In this document: positions 1 to 6,517 of the stretch, piece by piece
Position numbering within the stretch: position 1 is the stretch's first letter
Layout: each line of letters starts with the position of its first letter
Assembly: GCA_903899145.1 (NCBI GenBank)
Contig: CAIUHY010000018.1
Location: forward strand, 1 to 8,685
From: an uncultured Actinomycetes bacterium
Lineage (GTDB): Bacteria > Actinomycetota > Actinomycetes > Nanopelagicales > Nanopelagicaceae
DNA: 8,685 nt
Direction of reading: 5' to 3'
Made by a program: the position numbers and the translations under genes
Notes under the pieces: model-generated
The model's database searches: none
Seen by the model: the letters and a program-made list of their open reading frames with translations, nothing else
What the model was told of the DNA's origin: nothing

Positions 1-46
1 TCGAGACCGGGCTTCTGGTAACTATTTCTAGTTATTTAAGCGCTAA

Positions 47-1963
47 TTACTTAACGCCTAGCTTCTTCTGGATCTTTGCAATCAACGCTGCAAGAGCGTT
101 GATCTTTGTGATCAATGAAGCGATTTGAGCATCATTTACTGAAGACACTGTTGCATTAGCTGTAATAGCTGTTGCAGCAACATCTGTTCCAGTTCCTGTG
201 ATGAGGAATGGACCAGCAACTGAAGGAGCAAACAATGTGTTAACAGAGTTTGTCTGCTTACCCGCAGCATAAACTGAAGCTGCATATGATCCGCCGACAG
301 CCTTGCTGAAGGTGAGAGCAGGTGATGTAGCGCCATCGTATACTGGGTTACCCTTCGAGTCAGTAGCAGTAATTGTCACTGTCATGACTGCGCCAGGTGC
401 ATATGAAGCAGCATCTGTTGAGATAACTTCCTTTGCAACAACCCCACCAATGGAGAAGTTAACAGTTGTTGTTAGGTAAGTAGTATTTGTCGTATCGGCC
501 GGGTTAAGGATCTTGATTGTCAAGGTTCCCTTACCGCCTGATGTTGATGATGATGCTGAAGTAGCATCAAATACATAGAAACCAGGTCCACCCCAAGTTG
601 AGTTTGGATCGTTGCCTATTAGATCCTCGCTGTTTGAAGCTGAACCAACCTGAGTTGAATCGCTGGATACTGCAGATAGTGAAGCTGTAAGGCCTCCAAC
701 TGGATTTCCGGCCGAGTCAAGTGCTTCAACTACGAATGCAGGTGATGCAAGGAGTGTTGTTGCTGCTGCAGATAAAAGACCAGTCTTGATACCTGAAAGA
801 GCTCCGCCAGCCTTGAGAACAGTATATGGCTGATTCACTAGCTTAAGAGATGCAACAGCACCGTAAAACACAACATTCTTTGTTCCAAGTGTTGTTACGT
901 TTCCTGCGGCATCCGTAACTGTGATTGTGATTACGCCAGTACCTTGGGTTCCATCACCAAACACACCAATGCTTGCGACACCATTGGATGAATTTGGAGC
1001 TTGTGCTGTAAGTGAGCGAACCTTAGTTGCACCAGTTGCGTCACCGAAAGCACCAGTGGTATTTGTACCTTCTCCTAGGTAACCAGCACCTGTAATGTAT
1101 CCACCGACGAGACAAGCTGTACAAAATGATCCATCAGAGTTCTTGACAGTAACTGTGAGGTTACCAGCTTGTGTGTTCAATGACTTGATACCGTAAATTG
1201 TTCCATCTGTGGTTGATGAAGCATCAGCAACTAGGTCGTTAGAATAAACAGTTGATGCGCCTCCAGTATAGCCAGGAGCAGCAGTTACAGTTAAATTAAA
1301 AGTAGCTGTTGTGATACCAGTAACAGTAACGAAATCACTACCACCATCAGAATAAACAACCGATAGTGCATATGTTCCTGCTGTATTAGGTGCTGTAAAG
1401 TTAACAGCGTTTGTTAGGCCAGCAGCATGTTCAACAAGGCTAGTTCCAAGGGTTCCGTAGCCTGTAGCAACTACGCGAATTTTTGAACCGGCGGTTTGGT
1501 TGTTAGTTGATGATGTTACAACAAGATCAACTTTCTGCCCTGCTGTTACGGTCATGCCACTAATCTGTGTAGTTGAAAACACGTTATTTACTACACCTGT
1601 GGTTGTCTGTGTTCCGAGAGAGTAAGCACTAAGAGCTGGTACGTCAGCAGCGATGGTATCTAGCAATGTTACATGTGTCGCATCTGCTACAGCACCAATT
1701 GTTCCTTCATATGTTCCAGCGACATAGATCGCACGGCCAACATCTGTTGATGCAAATGCAGTACCTGTGCCAACTACAGCACTTGTTGCTGAAGTGATTG
1801 CTATAGTTCCTGCACCAGCAGTGCTTGAGTAAGTATTCGAAGCGTTAGTTACGTAAATTGCAACAGGTGGAGTTGCATTTGCTGATACGGCAGTAAATCC
1901 ACCGATAGCTAACGCAGATGCAGCAACAAGCGCAATACGCTTTGTTATTGTCTTTGTAGACAT
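47..1963 (-). CDS. Secreted S-layer-like surface protein with Ig-like repeats and C-terminal amphipathic helix
   Basis: A 638-residue exported protein, probably displayed on the cell surface. Residues 1-30 form a Sec signal peptide: basic start (MSTKTITKR), hydrophobic core, and an ANA|TPP cleavage site. The mature chain is Ser/Thr/Gly/Ala/Val-rich. It contains Ig-like segments, seen as repeated 'D(S/A)xGNPV' turns near residues 415-424 and 534-543, and a lone CxxC pair (C281, C284). Residues 49-116 resemble a module common in phage tail proteins. The last 28 residues form a heptad-like helix (IASLITKI...LIAKIQKKLGVK), probably for anchoring or oligomerisation. I chose the start at 1963 because GAAAGGA (1969-1975) lies 5 bases upstream and the signal peptide begins there; an in-frame ATG at 2038 would put 25 charged residues before it. 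Its own exact function is unknown. The gene is divergent from the transporter operon. Confidence 0.85.
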   Translation of the reverse strand: MSTKTITKRIALVAASALAIGGFTAVSANATPPVAIYVTNASNTYSSTAGAGTIAITSATSAVVGTGTAFASTDVGRAIYVAGTYEGTIGAVADATHVTLLDTIAADVPALSAYSLGTQTTTGVVNNVFSTTQISGMTVTAGQKVDLVVTSSTNNQTAGSKIRVVATGYGTLGTSLVEHAAGLTNAVNFTAPNTAGTYALSVVYSDGGSDFVTVTGITTATFNLTVTAAPGYTGGASTVYSNDLVADASSTTDGTIYGIKSLNTQAGNLTVTVKNSDGSFCTACLVGGYITGAGYLGEGTNTTGAFGDATGATKVRSLTAQAPNSSNGVASIGVFGDGTQGTGVITITVTDAAGNVTTLGTKNVVFYGAVASLKLVNQPYTVLKAGGALSGIKTGLLSAAATTLLASPAFVVEALDSAGNPVGGLTASLSAVSSDSTQVGSASNSEDLIGNDPNSTWGGPGFYVFDATSASSSTSGGKGTLTIKILNPADTTNTTYLTTTVNFSIGGVVAKEVISTDAASYAPGAVMTVTITATDSKGNPVYDGATSPALTFSKAVGGSYAASVYAAGKQTNSVNTLFAPSVAGPFLITGTGTDVAATAITANATVSSVNDAQIASLITKINALAALIAKIQKKLGVK

Positions 1964-1968
1964 TATTT

Positions 1969-1975
1969 TCCTTTC
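1969..1975 (-). promoter_or_regulatory. Ribosome binding site of the surface-protein gene
   Basis: GAAAGGA on the minus strand, 5 bases before the ATG at 1963. It decides in favour of this start over the upstream in-frame ATG at 2038, which has no comparable purine tract. Confidence 0.75.
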
Positions 1976-1987
1976 GATAGTCGACCC

Positions 1988-2000
1988 ACGGACGTTCCGT
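1988..2000 (-). promoter_or_regulatory. Small GC-rich inverted repeat in the 5' leader of the surface-protein gene
   Basis: ACGGA and TCCGT form a perfect 5-bp stem with a 3-base loop, 13 bases upstream of the ribosome binding site. It lies in the likely untranslated leader of the minus-strand gene, next to the larger hairpin at 2023-2045. Function unknown; it could affect mRNA stability or access to the ribosome. Confidence 0.35.
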
Positions 2001-2022
2001 AGATCGGCTTGTGCGAAAAGAC

Positions 2023-2045
2023 CTTTCTCATTTGTCATGAGAAAG
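2023..2045 (-). promoter_or_regulatory. Perfect 9-bp hairpin in the 5' leader of the surface-protein gene
   Basis: The arms CTTTCTCAT (2023-2031) and ATGAGAAAG (2037-2045) are exact reverse complements around a 5-base loop. Read as minus-strand RNA, the hairpin is followed by GTCTTTTCGC, a short U-rich stretch. It sits about 60 bases upstream of the chosen ATG, in the leader. It could be an mRNA-stabilising 5' stem, a weak attenuator, or a protein operator between the divergent genes. The symmetry is certain, the role is inference. I could not place a convincing -35/-10 for this gene in the 138 bases from 2039 to 2176. Confidence 0.5.
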
Positions 2046-2140
2046 TACTTAGGTGTGGTTTTGTCTTAGGGGTTCTTTATTGGGATTTAGGCTGTAGGGG
2101 TGGAAAAGCCAGGATTCACAGTCAATACTCAGTTATTTAC

Positions 2141-2170
2141 ATGACAAACTGGGGTTAGTCCCTTTACCTT
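2141..2170 (+). promoter_or_regulatory. Leaderless-type promoter of the transporter operon
   Basis: ATGACA (2141-2146, 5 of 6 matches to TTGACA), an 18-base spacer, and TACCTT (2165-2170) as the -10. The -10 ends 6 bases before the ATG at 2177, so transcription would begin at or next to that A. No Shine-Dalgarno sequence precedes 2177. Leaderless mRNAs are known to be common in actinobacteria; that this is one is inference. Confidence 0.5.
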
Positions 2171-2236
2171 TATGACATGACATTTATGAAGAAGACGAAT
2201 ATCTATGACATGACATTTATGAAGAAGACGAATATC
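2171..2236 (+). repeat. Exact 33-bp tandem duplication spanning the start of the membrane-fusion protein gene
   Basis: Two adjacent 33-base units, 2171-2203 and 2204-2236, are identical; the match stops exactly at both ends. Each unit contains ATGACATTTATGAAGAAGAC. The unit is a multiple of three, so the reading frame stays open and the second copy adds 11 residues. Each copy offers two in-frame ATGs (2177 and 2186; 2210 and 2219). Perfect identity suggests a recent slippage or unequal-exchange event, unless it is an assembly error. Confidence 0.9.
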
Positions 2237-3769
2237 CGGATAGTTTCAATAAATTTGGTTCTCGTTCTTGCCGTAGTAGGTATCGCTTTTTGGGGCTGGT
2301 CGGCGCTTCACCCAAGTGCAGCGAAAGTAACCACGACCACAGCACTTGTATCTACGGGTGATGTTTCAGCAACAGTTAGCGCAGCCGGAACGGTAATTAG
2401 CCCGGGAGATATCGGCGTATCACCGTCGGTTTCTGCCCAGATTTCATCTATTAATGTGCACGTTGGCCAGAAAGTTACAAGAGGCCAACTAATGGCAGTT
2501 CTTGATAGCACGGCACTGAGAAATTCATTAAATCAAGCGAAGTCAACTTTATCTATGGCACAGATCGCATATGCGCAAAATAAAGCAAATACAGATGCAG
2601 CGGTTAGCGCAGCTCAGAAAGCTTTGAATGACTCACAACAAACTGCTTCAACGGCACAAAATAGTGTTGATAGTGCGCAAAGAGCTCTTGATGCGGCAAC
2701 CTTGACTTTGAGTAATTTGCAATGGACAAACCAGCAAAACCACATTACTACTTTAAATGGTGGTGAACTGACAGTTGACTATTGCAAGACATATGCGAGT
2801 AACTATGGAACTACAAATGGGAATGTAGCAACAACAAATAGTACAAATTGCAATACGCTCATTGCTGATTCAGATGCAGTGGTTAATGCCCAGGCGGCAC
2901 TTGCTGCCGCGAAAGCTGCCCAATCAGTTAGCGTTTCCAGTCTTCAAACTGCGTATGACTCAGCTGTGGCTTCGCAAAAATTCACTATGGATAATTTCAA
3001 AGCCCAACACGGAATAAATGTTGATAATCCAAAAGCTTCAGACTTCACTGTTGATCAAGCAGCCCTTGCTGTTGCGCAAAAGAATTATGATGCTGCTTTT
3101 ATAAAAGCCCCAGCCTCGGGCGTTGTTGCGTCAATCAGCGCCGCTGTTGGTCAATTTGCACCAACTGCATCTTCCTCGGTGGTCGGCTCAGTCTCTGGCT
3201 TCATAGTCCTTACCGGAGTTTCAGGCTTGGAAGTGAGTTCAAGCTTCTCAGAGTCAGATGCTGCCAAGTTAGTTGCTGGCCAAACTGCTGCGTTTACATT
3301 CTCAGCACTTCCTAGTGTGAATGCAACCGGCAAATTACTTTCAGTAGATCTTCTACCGACAGTTGCTTCAGGAGCAACCTCTTATAAGGCTACTTTCTCG
3401 CTAGATAGCAGCGCGCCAGAACTTAAATCTGGAATGACGGCGACAACTACTGTGACAACTGGAGCTGCGTTTAATGTTCTTCAAGTTGCTGCGCAGGCTG
3501 TAACAACTCGCGGAACTGGCTCATTTGTTAATGTACTCACTACTAAAAATGGGAAAGACGTTATTACTAGAACACCTGTGGTACTCGGTCTCATAGGAGA
3601 TTCTGCCGATCAGATCCTTTCTGGAATTAATGCAGGAGCTAAGGTCGTACTGCCAAGCGCTAAGACATCAGTAGGAGCTAATGGCTTCCCATCTGGCGCA
3701 GGCCTTGGTGTTGCTATCGCTGGAGGAGGATTTGGCGGAGGCGGCGGAGGCCGTGGCGGCGGCGGATAA
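2177..3769 (+). CDS. Membrane-fusion (periplasmic adaptor-type) subunit of a MacAB/YknXYZ-like ABC transporter
   Basis: A 530-residue HlyD/MacA-family adaptor that would link the ABC transporter encoded downstream to the outside of the membrane. In order: a basic N-terminus, one membrane segment (about 23-43), a first lipoyl half (about 62-110, with 'INVHVGQKVTRGQLMAVLD'), a long Ala/Gln-rich coiled-coil hairpin (about 112-305), the second lipoyl half ('IKAPASGVVASISAAVGQF', about 309-327), beta-barrel and membrane-proximal domains, and a glycine-rich tail (508-530). The hairpin is broken by an Asn/Thr-rich insert (about 180-232) with two cysteines (C203, C225). The start is uncertain because of the 33-bp duplication: 2177 fits a leaderless mRNA, while 2186, 2210 and 2219 are alternatives. 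The stop overlaps the next start as TAATG. Actinobacteria lack the MacAB outer-membrane partner, so the Bacillus YknXYZ exporter is the closer model. Confidence 0.88.
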   Translation: MTFMKKTNIYDMTFMKKTNIRIVSINLVLVLAVVGIAFWGWSALHPSAAKVTTTTALVSTGDVSATVSAAGTVISPGDIGVSPSVSAQISSINVHVGQKVTRGQLMAVLDSTALRNSLNQAKSTLSMAQIAYAQNKANTDAAVSAAQKALNDSQQTASTAQNSVDSAQRALDAATLTLSNLQWTNQQNHITTLNGGELTVDYCKTYASNYGTTNGNVATTNSTNCNTLIADSDAVVNAQAALAAAKAAQSVSVSSLQTAYDSAVASQKFTMDNFKAQHGINVDNPKASDFTVDQAALAVAQKNYDAAFIKAPASGVVASISAAVGQFAPTASSSVVGSVSGFIVLTGVSGLEVSSSFSESDAAKLVAGQTAAFTFSALPSVNATGKLLSVDLLPTVASGATSYKATFSLDSSAPELKSGMTATTTVTTGAAFNVLQVAAQAVTTRGTGSFVNVLTTKNGKDVITRTPVVLGLIGDSADQILSGINAGAKVVLPSAKTSVGANGFPSGAGLGVAIAGGGFGGGGGGRGGGG

Positions 3770-4467
3770 TGAAAACAGTTATTGATGTTCAAAACGCTGT
3801 CAAGCGTTATGGCACTGGGGATTCTTCAATCTTTGCTCTAGATGGCGTGAGTTTAAAGATTGAAGCTGGCGAGTATGTAGCAATCATGGGCCCATCAGGT
3901 TCTGGTAAATCAACTCTGATGAACATCATGGGGGCGTTAGACATTCTCACTTCGGGAAAGTATTTCCTTGATGGCATTGAGATTTCCTCGATGGATGAGA
4001 ACGCGCTTGCAGTAGTTCGTGGCCGCAAAATTGGTTTTATCTTTCAATCTTTTAATTTAATTCCTCGAACAACTGCTCTGGCAAATGTTGAACTTCCTAT
4101 GGCTTATCAAGGTATTAAAGGCGCAGAACGGCGCATGAGGGCTGAGGCAGCACTTGCTGTTGTTGGACTCACAGAACGTATGAGCCATGAACCCACAGAG
4201 CTTTCAGGAGGACAACAGCAACGTGTTGCTGTTGCTAGAGCACTTGTTACTCGCCCTGCTTTGCTTTTGGCAGATGAACCAACAGGAGCACTTGATTCAA
4301 AATCAACTCATGACTTACTTGATCTATTTGATCAGATCAACGCCGCAGGAAGAACTGTTGTTGTTATTACCCATGAGCAAGATGTTGGCGAGCGGGCGAA
4401 GAGAATTATCCGTATGAGAGATGGCAAGATTATTAGTGATGAATCAAATGCGCGGCGTGCTTCGTGA
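3769..4467 (+). CDS. MacB/LolD/YknY-type ABC transporter ATPase
   Basis: A 232-residue cytoplasmic ATPase that powers the adjacent permease. All nucleotide-binding motifs are intact: Walker A GPSGSGKST (41-49), Q-loop Q93 in 'FQSFNLIPR', signature LSGGQQQR (145-152), Walker B LLLADE (165-170) followed by PTGALD, and the H-loop His202 in 'VVITHE'. Length and motif wording match the LolD/MacB/YknY class, which drives mechanotransmission-type transporters and not solute import. The start ATG (3769-3771) shares one base with the previous stop, with GGCGG purine-rich sequence just before it. The stop TGA overlaps the next gene's GTG start. Confidence 0.95.
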   Translation: MKTVIDVQNAVKRYGTGDSSIFALDGVSLKIEAGEYVAIMGPSGSGKSTLMNIMGALDILTSGKYFLDGIEISSMDENALAVVRGRKIGFIFQSFNLIPRTTALANVELPMAYQGIKGAERRMRAEAALAVVGLTERMSHEPTELSGGQQQRVAVARALVTRPALLLADEPTGALDSKSTHDLLDLFDQINAAGRTVVVITHEQDVGERAKRIIRMRDGKIISDESNARRAS

Positions 4468-5702
4468 ACATACTTGAAAGCATTAAGTTCGCACTTCGCG
4501 GCCTCACGATTAATAAGCTTCGGACGAGCTTAACGACCCTGGGCATTATGATCGGTGTGATGTCGGTAATTATCTTGATCGCTGTGGGAAATGGATCTTC
4601 TAAAGCAGTTCAGCAGTCATTAGATCGTCTAGGTACTAACTCACTTCAGATTAGATCTGGAGCGCGAGGATTTGGTGGCGGTGGTTTTGCTGGTGCAAGA
4701 TCTCGCGGCGGAGCATCTAGTGCGATGCCATTAACTATTGCAGACGCCCAAGCGCTCGTAGCTCCCATTAACGCTCCTGATGTTAAGCAAGTCTCACCTA
4801 TTATGAATGCGAACGTCACATGTTCTAATGGAACCTCTACCTCAACACCTTCTACCTTCTCTGGTGTTTGGCCGACATACTTTGAAGCAGCAAATGCTCA
4901 ACTTGCAACAGGAAATTACTTTAGTAACGATGATGTGACACAGGGAAGGCATGTGGCAATCATCGGTAATACAACAGCGACAGAGCTCTTTGGAACAGAT
5001 AACCCGATTGGGCAGAGCGTGCGATGCGGGGGAATTCCATTTACCATCATTGGCACAACAACAATCAAGGGATCATCTGGCTTCAGTGATGGAGATAGCC
5101 TCTTCTTAGCTCCTATTACAGCCATTCAAAGTTCTATTAGCGGATATACGGGTCTGTCTTCGATCATTGTTGAAGCAAAGACGGCAACGGGAACAAATGA
5201 TGCTCAAAGTGAGATCACAACAATTCTCAATACTCGCCATAAGATTAAGGGAAGCAAGGCAGCTGATTATCAGATCTTTAACCAAGCTTCACTTCTTTCT
5301 ACATCTGCATCATCGAGTAAAACCTTCACAGTGCTCCTTGGAGCGGTCGCAGGCATTTCACTACTTGTTGGAGGCATTGGTATTACCAACATCATGCTTG
5401 TGACTGTAATTGAGAGAACCAGAGAGATCGGTATTAGAAAAGCAATTGGCGCGCCCAAACGTGTAATCTTGTCGCAATTTCTTATTGAGGCAACTATTTT
5501 GTCCCTAGTCGGTGGTCTCATGGGGGTACTAGGGGGCTTTATTGGCTCTCACTTCACGATTGCAGGAACAAAGCCCATCATCGTTCCATCATCTGTCTTT
5601 TTAGCTTTCGGAGTAAGCATCTTGATCGGTGTTTTCTTCGGCGGGTACCCAGCATCTAGGGCAGCATCACTACGACCAATCGAGGCACTGCGACATGAGT
5701 AA
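4464..5702 (+). CDS. MacB/FtsX-family ABC transporter permease
   Basis: A 412-residue integral membrane partner of the preceding ATPase. The layout is that of MacB/YknZ: an N-terminal amphipathic stretch, TM1 (about 24-43), a large extracytoplasmic domain (about 44-285), then three membrane segments (about 287-315, 335-362 and 377-396). The loop after TM2 carries 'ERTREIGIRKAIGA', the FtsX-family signature, and the C-terminus 'ASLRPIEALRHE' is typical. The extracytoplasmic domain has a glycine-rich patch right after TM1 (65-84) and two cysteines (C120, C188). The start is GTG at 4464, overlapping the ATPase stop as GTGA, with no clear Shine-Dalgarno, so translation is probably coupled. A substrate cannot be read from the sequence: peptides, antibiotics or lipids are known for relatives. 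Confidence 0.94.
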   Translation: MNILESIKFALRGLTINKLRTSLTTLGIMIGVMSVIILIAVGNGSSKAVQQSLDRLGTNSLQIRSGARGFGGGGFAGARSRGGASSAMPLTIADAQALVAPINAPDVKQVSPIMNANVTCSNGTSTSTPSTFSGVWPTYFEAANAQLATGNYFSNDDVTQGRHVAIIGNTTATELFGTDNPIGQSVRCGGIPFTIIGTTTIKGSSGFSDGDSLFLAPITAIQSSISGYTGLSSIIVEAKTATGTNDAQSEITTILNTRHKIKGSKAADYQIFNQASLLSTSASSSKTFTVLLGAVAGISLLVGGIGITNIMLVTVIERTREIGIRKAIGAPKRVILSQFLIEATILSLVGGLMGVLGGFIGSHFTIAGTKPIIVPSSVFLAFGVSILIGVFFGGYPASRAASLRPIEALRHE

Positions 5703-6453
5703 TCTAAGTAGCAATATAAATAATAACGAGTCAGCTTCATTTGATCTCTTTGCAAAACCAGAGACAGATGATTTAGCTGAGCACCTTGCGAAAGGTTCAT
5801 ATCAATGGACCAATAAGTACACCAGGATCTTAGGCATCGCAGCGATCGTTGTTACGCTTTTATCTGCTGGTGCTTGGTATGGTCACCACAGCGCGACAAG
5901 TGCTGCAAATTCTTCTCTTGGCACATCTTTGAACTCACTTCGTAGCGCATTTGGTGGCGCAGGAGCAGGTGCATTCGCAGGAGCAACTGGCGCAGGAACT
6001 GGGACACCTGCTGGGCGCGCTGCCGGTGGTGGATTTGGTGGGCCACGTGTTACAGGAAGTATTACAAAAGTTTCCAATGGCGAGGTCACAATTAAGTTAG
6101 ATGATTCGACACAAGCATCAACTTTAAAAACTGGAGATTCTGCAAGAGTTACTGATACTGCAGGATTTGGAGCGCCAGTTACTGGTGGTGGTATGACACC
6201 GAGCGCTCCATCAGCACCGAGTACAAAAAAACCAAAGACACCTACTGGGACGCCTAGTACAACACAACCTCCAGTTGGTAGTAGTAGCGCTGGACGCGGT
6301 GGGTTCTTAAGTGATCCAACTATTCAGGCATGTTTAAAGAAAGCTGGAGTAGTCATTACTCCTGGAGTTCGTCCTGACCGGGCGGATCCAAAAATTGCAG
6401 CTGCATTTGCAAAATGTTTACCAGGCTTTGGGGCGGGCAGACCCACACCTTAG
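5695..6453 (+). CDS. Unrecognised single-pass membrane protein with Gly-rich linker and two-Cys C-terminal domain, fourth gene of the transporter operon
   Basis: A 252-residue protein I cannot assign to a named gene. Residues 1-43 are polar and probably cytoplasmic; 44-62 is one membrane segment. Then come a Gly/Ala-rich stretch (86-117), a short beta-rich domain (118-154, 'VTGSITKVSNGEVTIKLDD', resembling DUF5666-like OB-type domains), a Pro/Ser/Thr-rich linker with a Lys patch (about 165-195), and a C-terminal domain with C213 and C241 ('QACLKKAGVV...AFAKCLPGFG'). As I recall, similar 'C-x3-(H/G)GV ... DP ... C' domains occur in many actinobacterial exported proteins, some near MacAB-like genes. 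The start at 5695 was chosen because GAGG lies about 8 bases upstream; the frame is open further back to 5629 but that would lie inside the permease gene. The gene overlaps the permease by 8 bases, so it is very likely a working part of the transporter. Confidence 0.8.
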   Translation: MSNLSSNINNNESASFDLFAKPETDDLAEHLAKGSYQWTNKYTRILGIAAIVVTLLSAGAWYGHHSATSAANSSLGTSLNSLRSAFGGAGAGAFAGATGAGTGTPAGRAAGGGFGGPRVTGSITKVSNGEVTIKLDDSTQASTLKTGDSARVTDTAGFGAPVTGGGMTPSAPSAPSTKKPKTPTGTPSTTQPPVGSSSAGRGGFLSDPTIQACLKKAGVVITPGVRPDRADPKIAAAFAKCLPGFGAGRPTP

Positions 6454-6480
6454 TCATCGCATCGTTACAGGGTTTGGCTT

Positions 6481-6511
6481 TTGGTCAAATCTTTTTCTTC
6501 CGTAATACAAT
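6481..6511 (+). promoter_or_regulatory. Leaderless-type promoter of the secreted peptidase gene
   Basis: The -10 is TACAAT (6506-6511, 5 of 6 matches to TATAAT), within TAATACAAT. It ends 6 bases before the ATG at 6518, the same spacing as at 2165-2177. The -35 is weak (TTGGTC at 6481-6486, 19-base spacer). No Shine-Dalgarno sequence precedes 6518. I saw no good terminator between 6454 and 6517, so read-through from the transporter operon is also possible. Confidence 0.5.
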
Positions 6512-6517
6512 TATTCA

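Noticed and set aside
19..34. 6-bp hairpin (TAACTA/TAGTTA) after the surface-protein gene as a terminator
   Set aside because: The stem is all A/T except one pair, and no U-tract follows on the minus strand.
1964..2038. Upstream in-frame ATG at 2038 as start of the surface-protein gene
   Set aside because: It would put 25 charged residues before a textbook signal peptide, lies in a hairpin, and has no ribosome binding site like the one before 1963.
2067..2103. G-runs (TAGGGG twice, GGGA) as a G-quadruplex
   Set aside because: Only three runs of three or more G occur, with long loops, so a stable quadruplex is unlikely.
3610..3792. Proline-rich open frame on the minus strand
   Set aside because: It is the antisense shadow of the glycine-rich tail of the membrane-fusion protein; no start signals.
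5629..5694. Earlier in-frame start for the fourth operon gene
   Set aside because: These 22 codons lie deep in the permease gene and read as a His/Gln/Ser-rich shadow; ATG 5695 has GAGG upstream and the normal short operon overlap.
6471..6500. TTTG/CAAA pairing plus T-rich run as a terminator of the transporter operon
   Set aside because: The stem is only four A/T-rich pairs with a long loop; the T-run more likely belongs to the promoter of the next gene.
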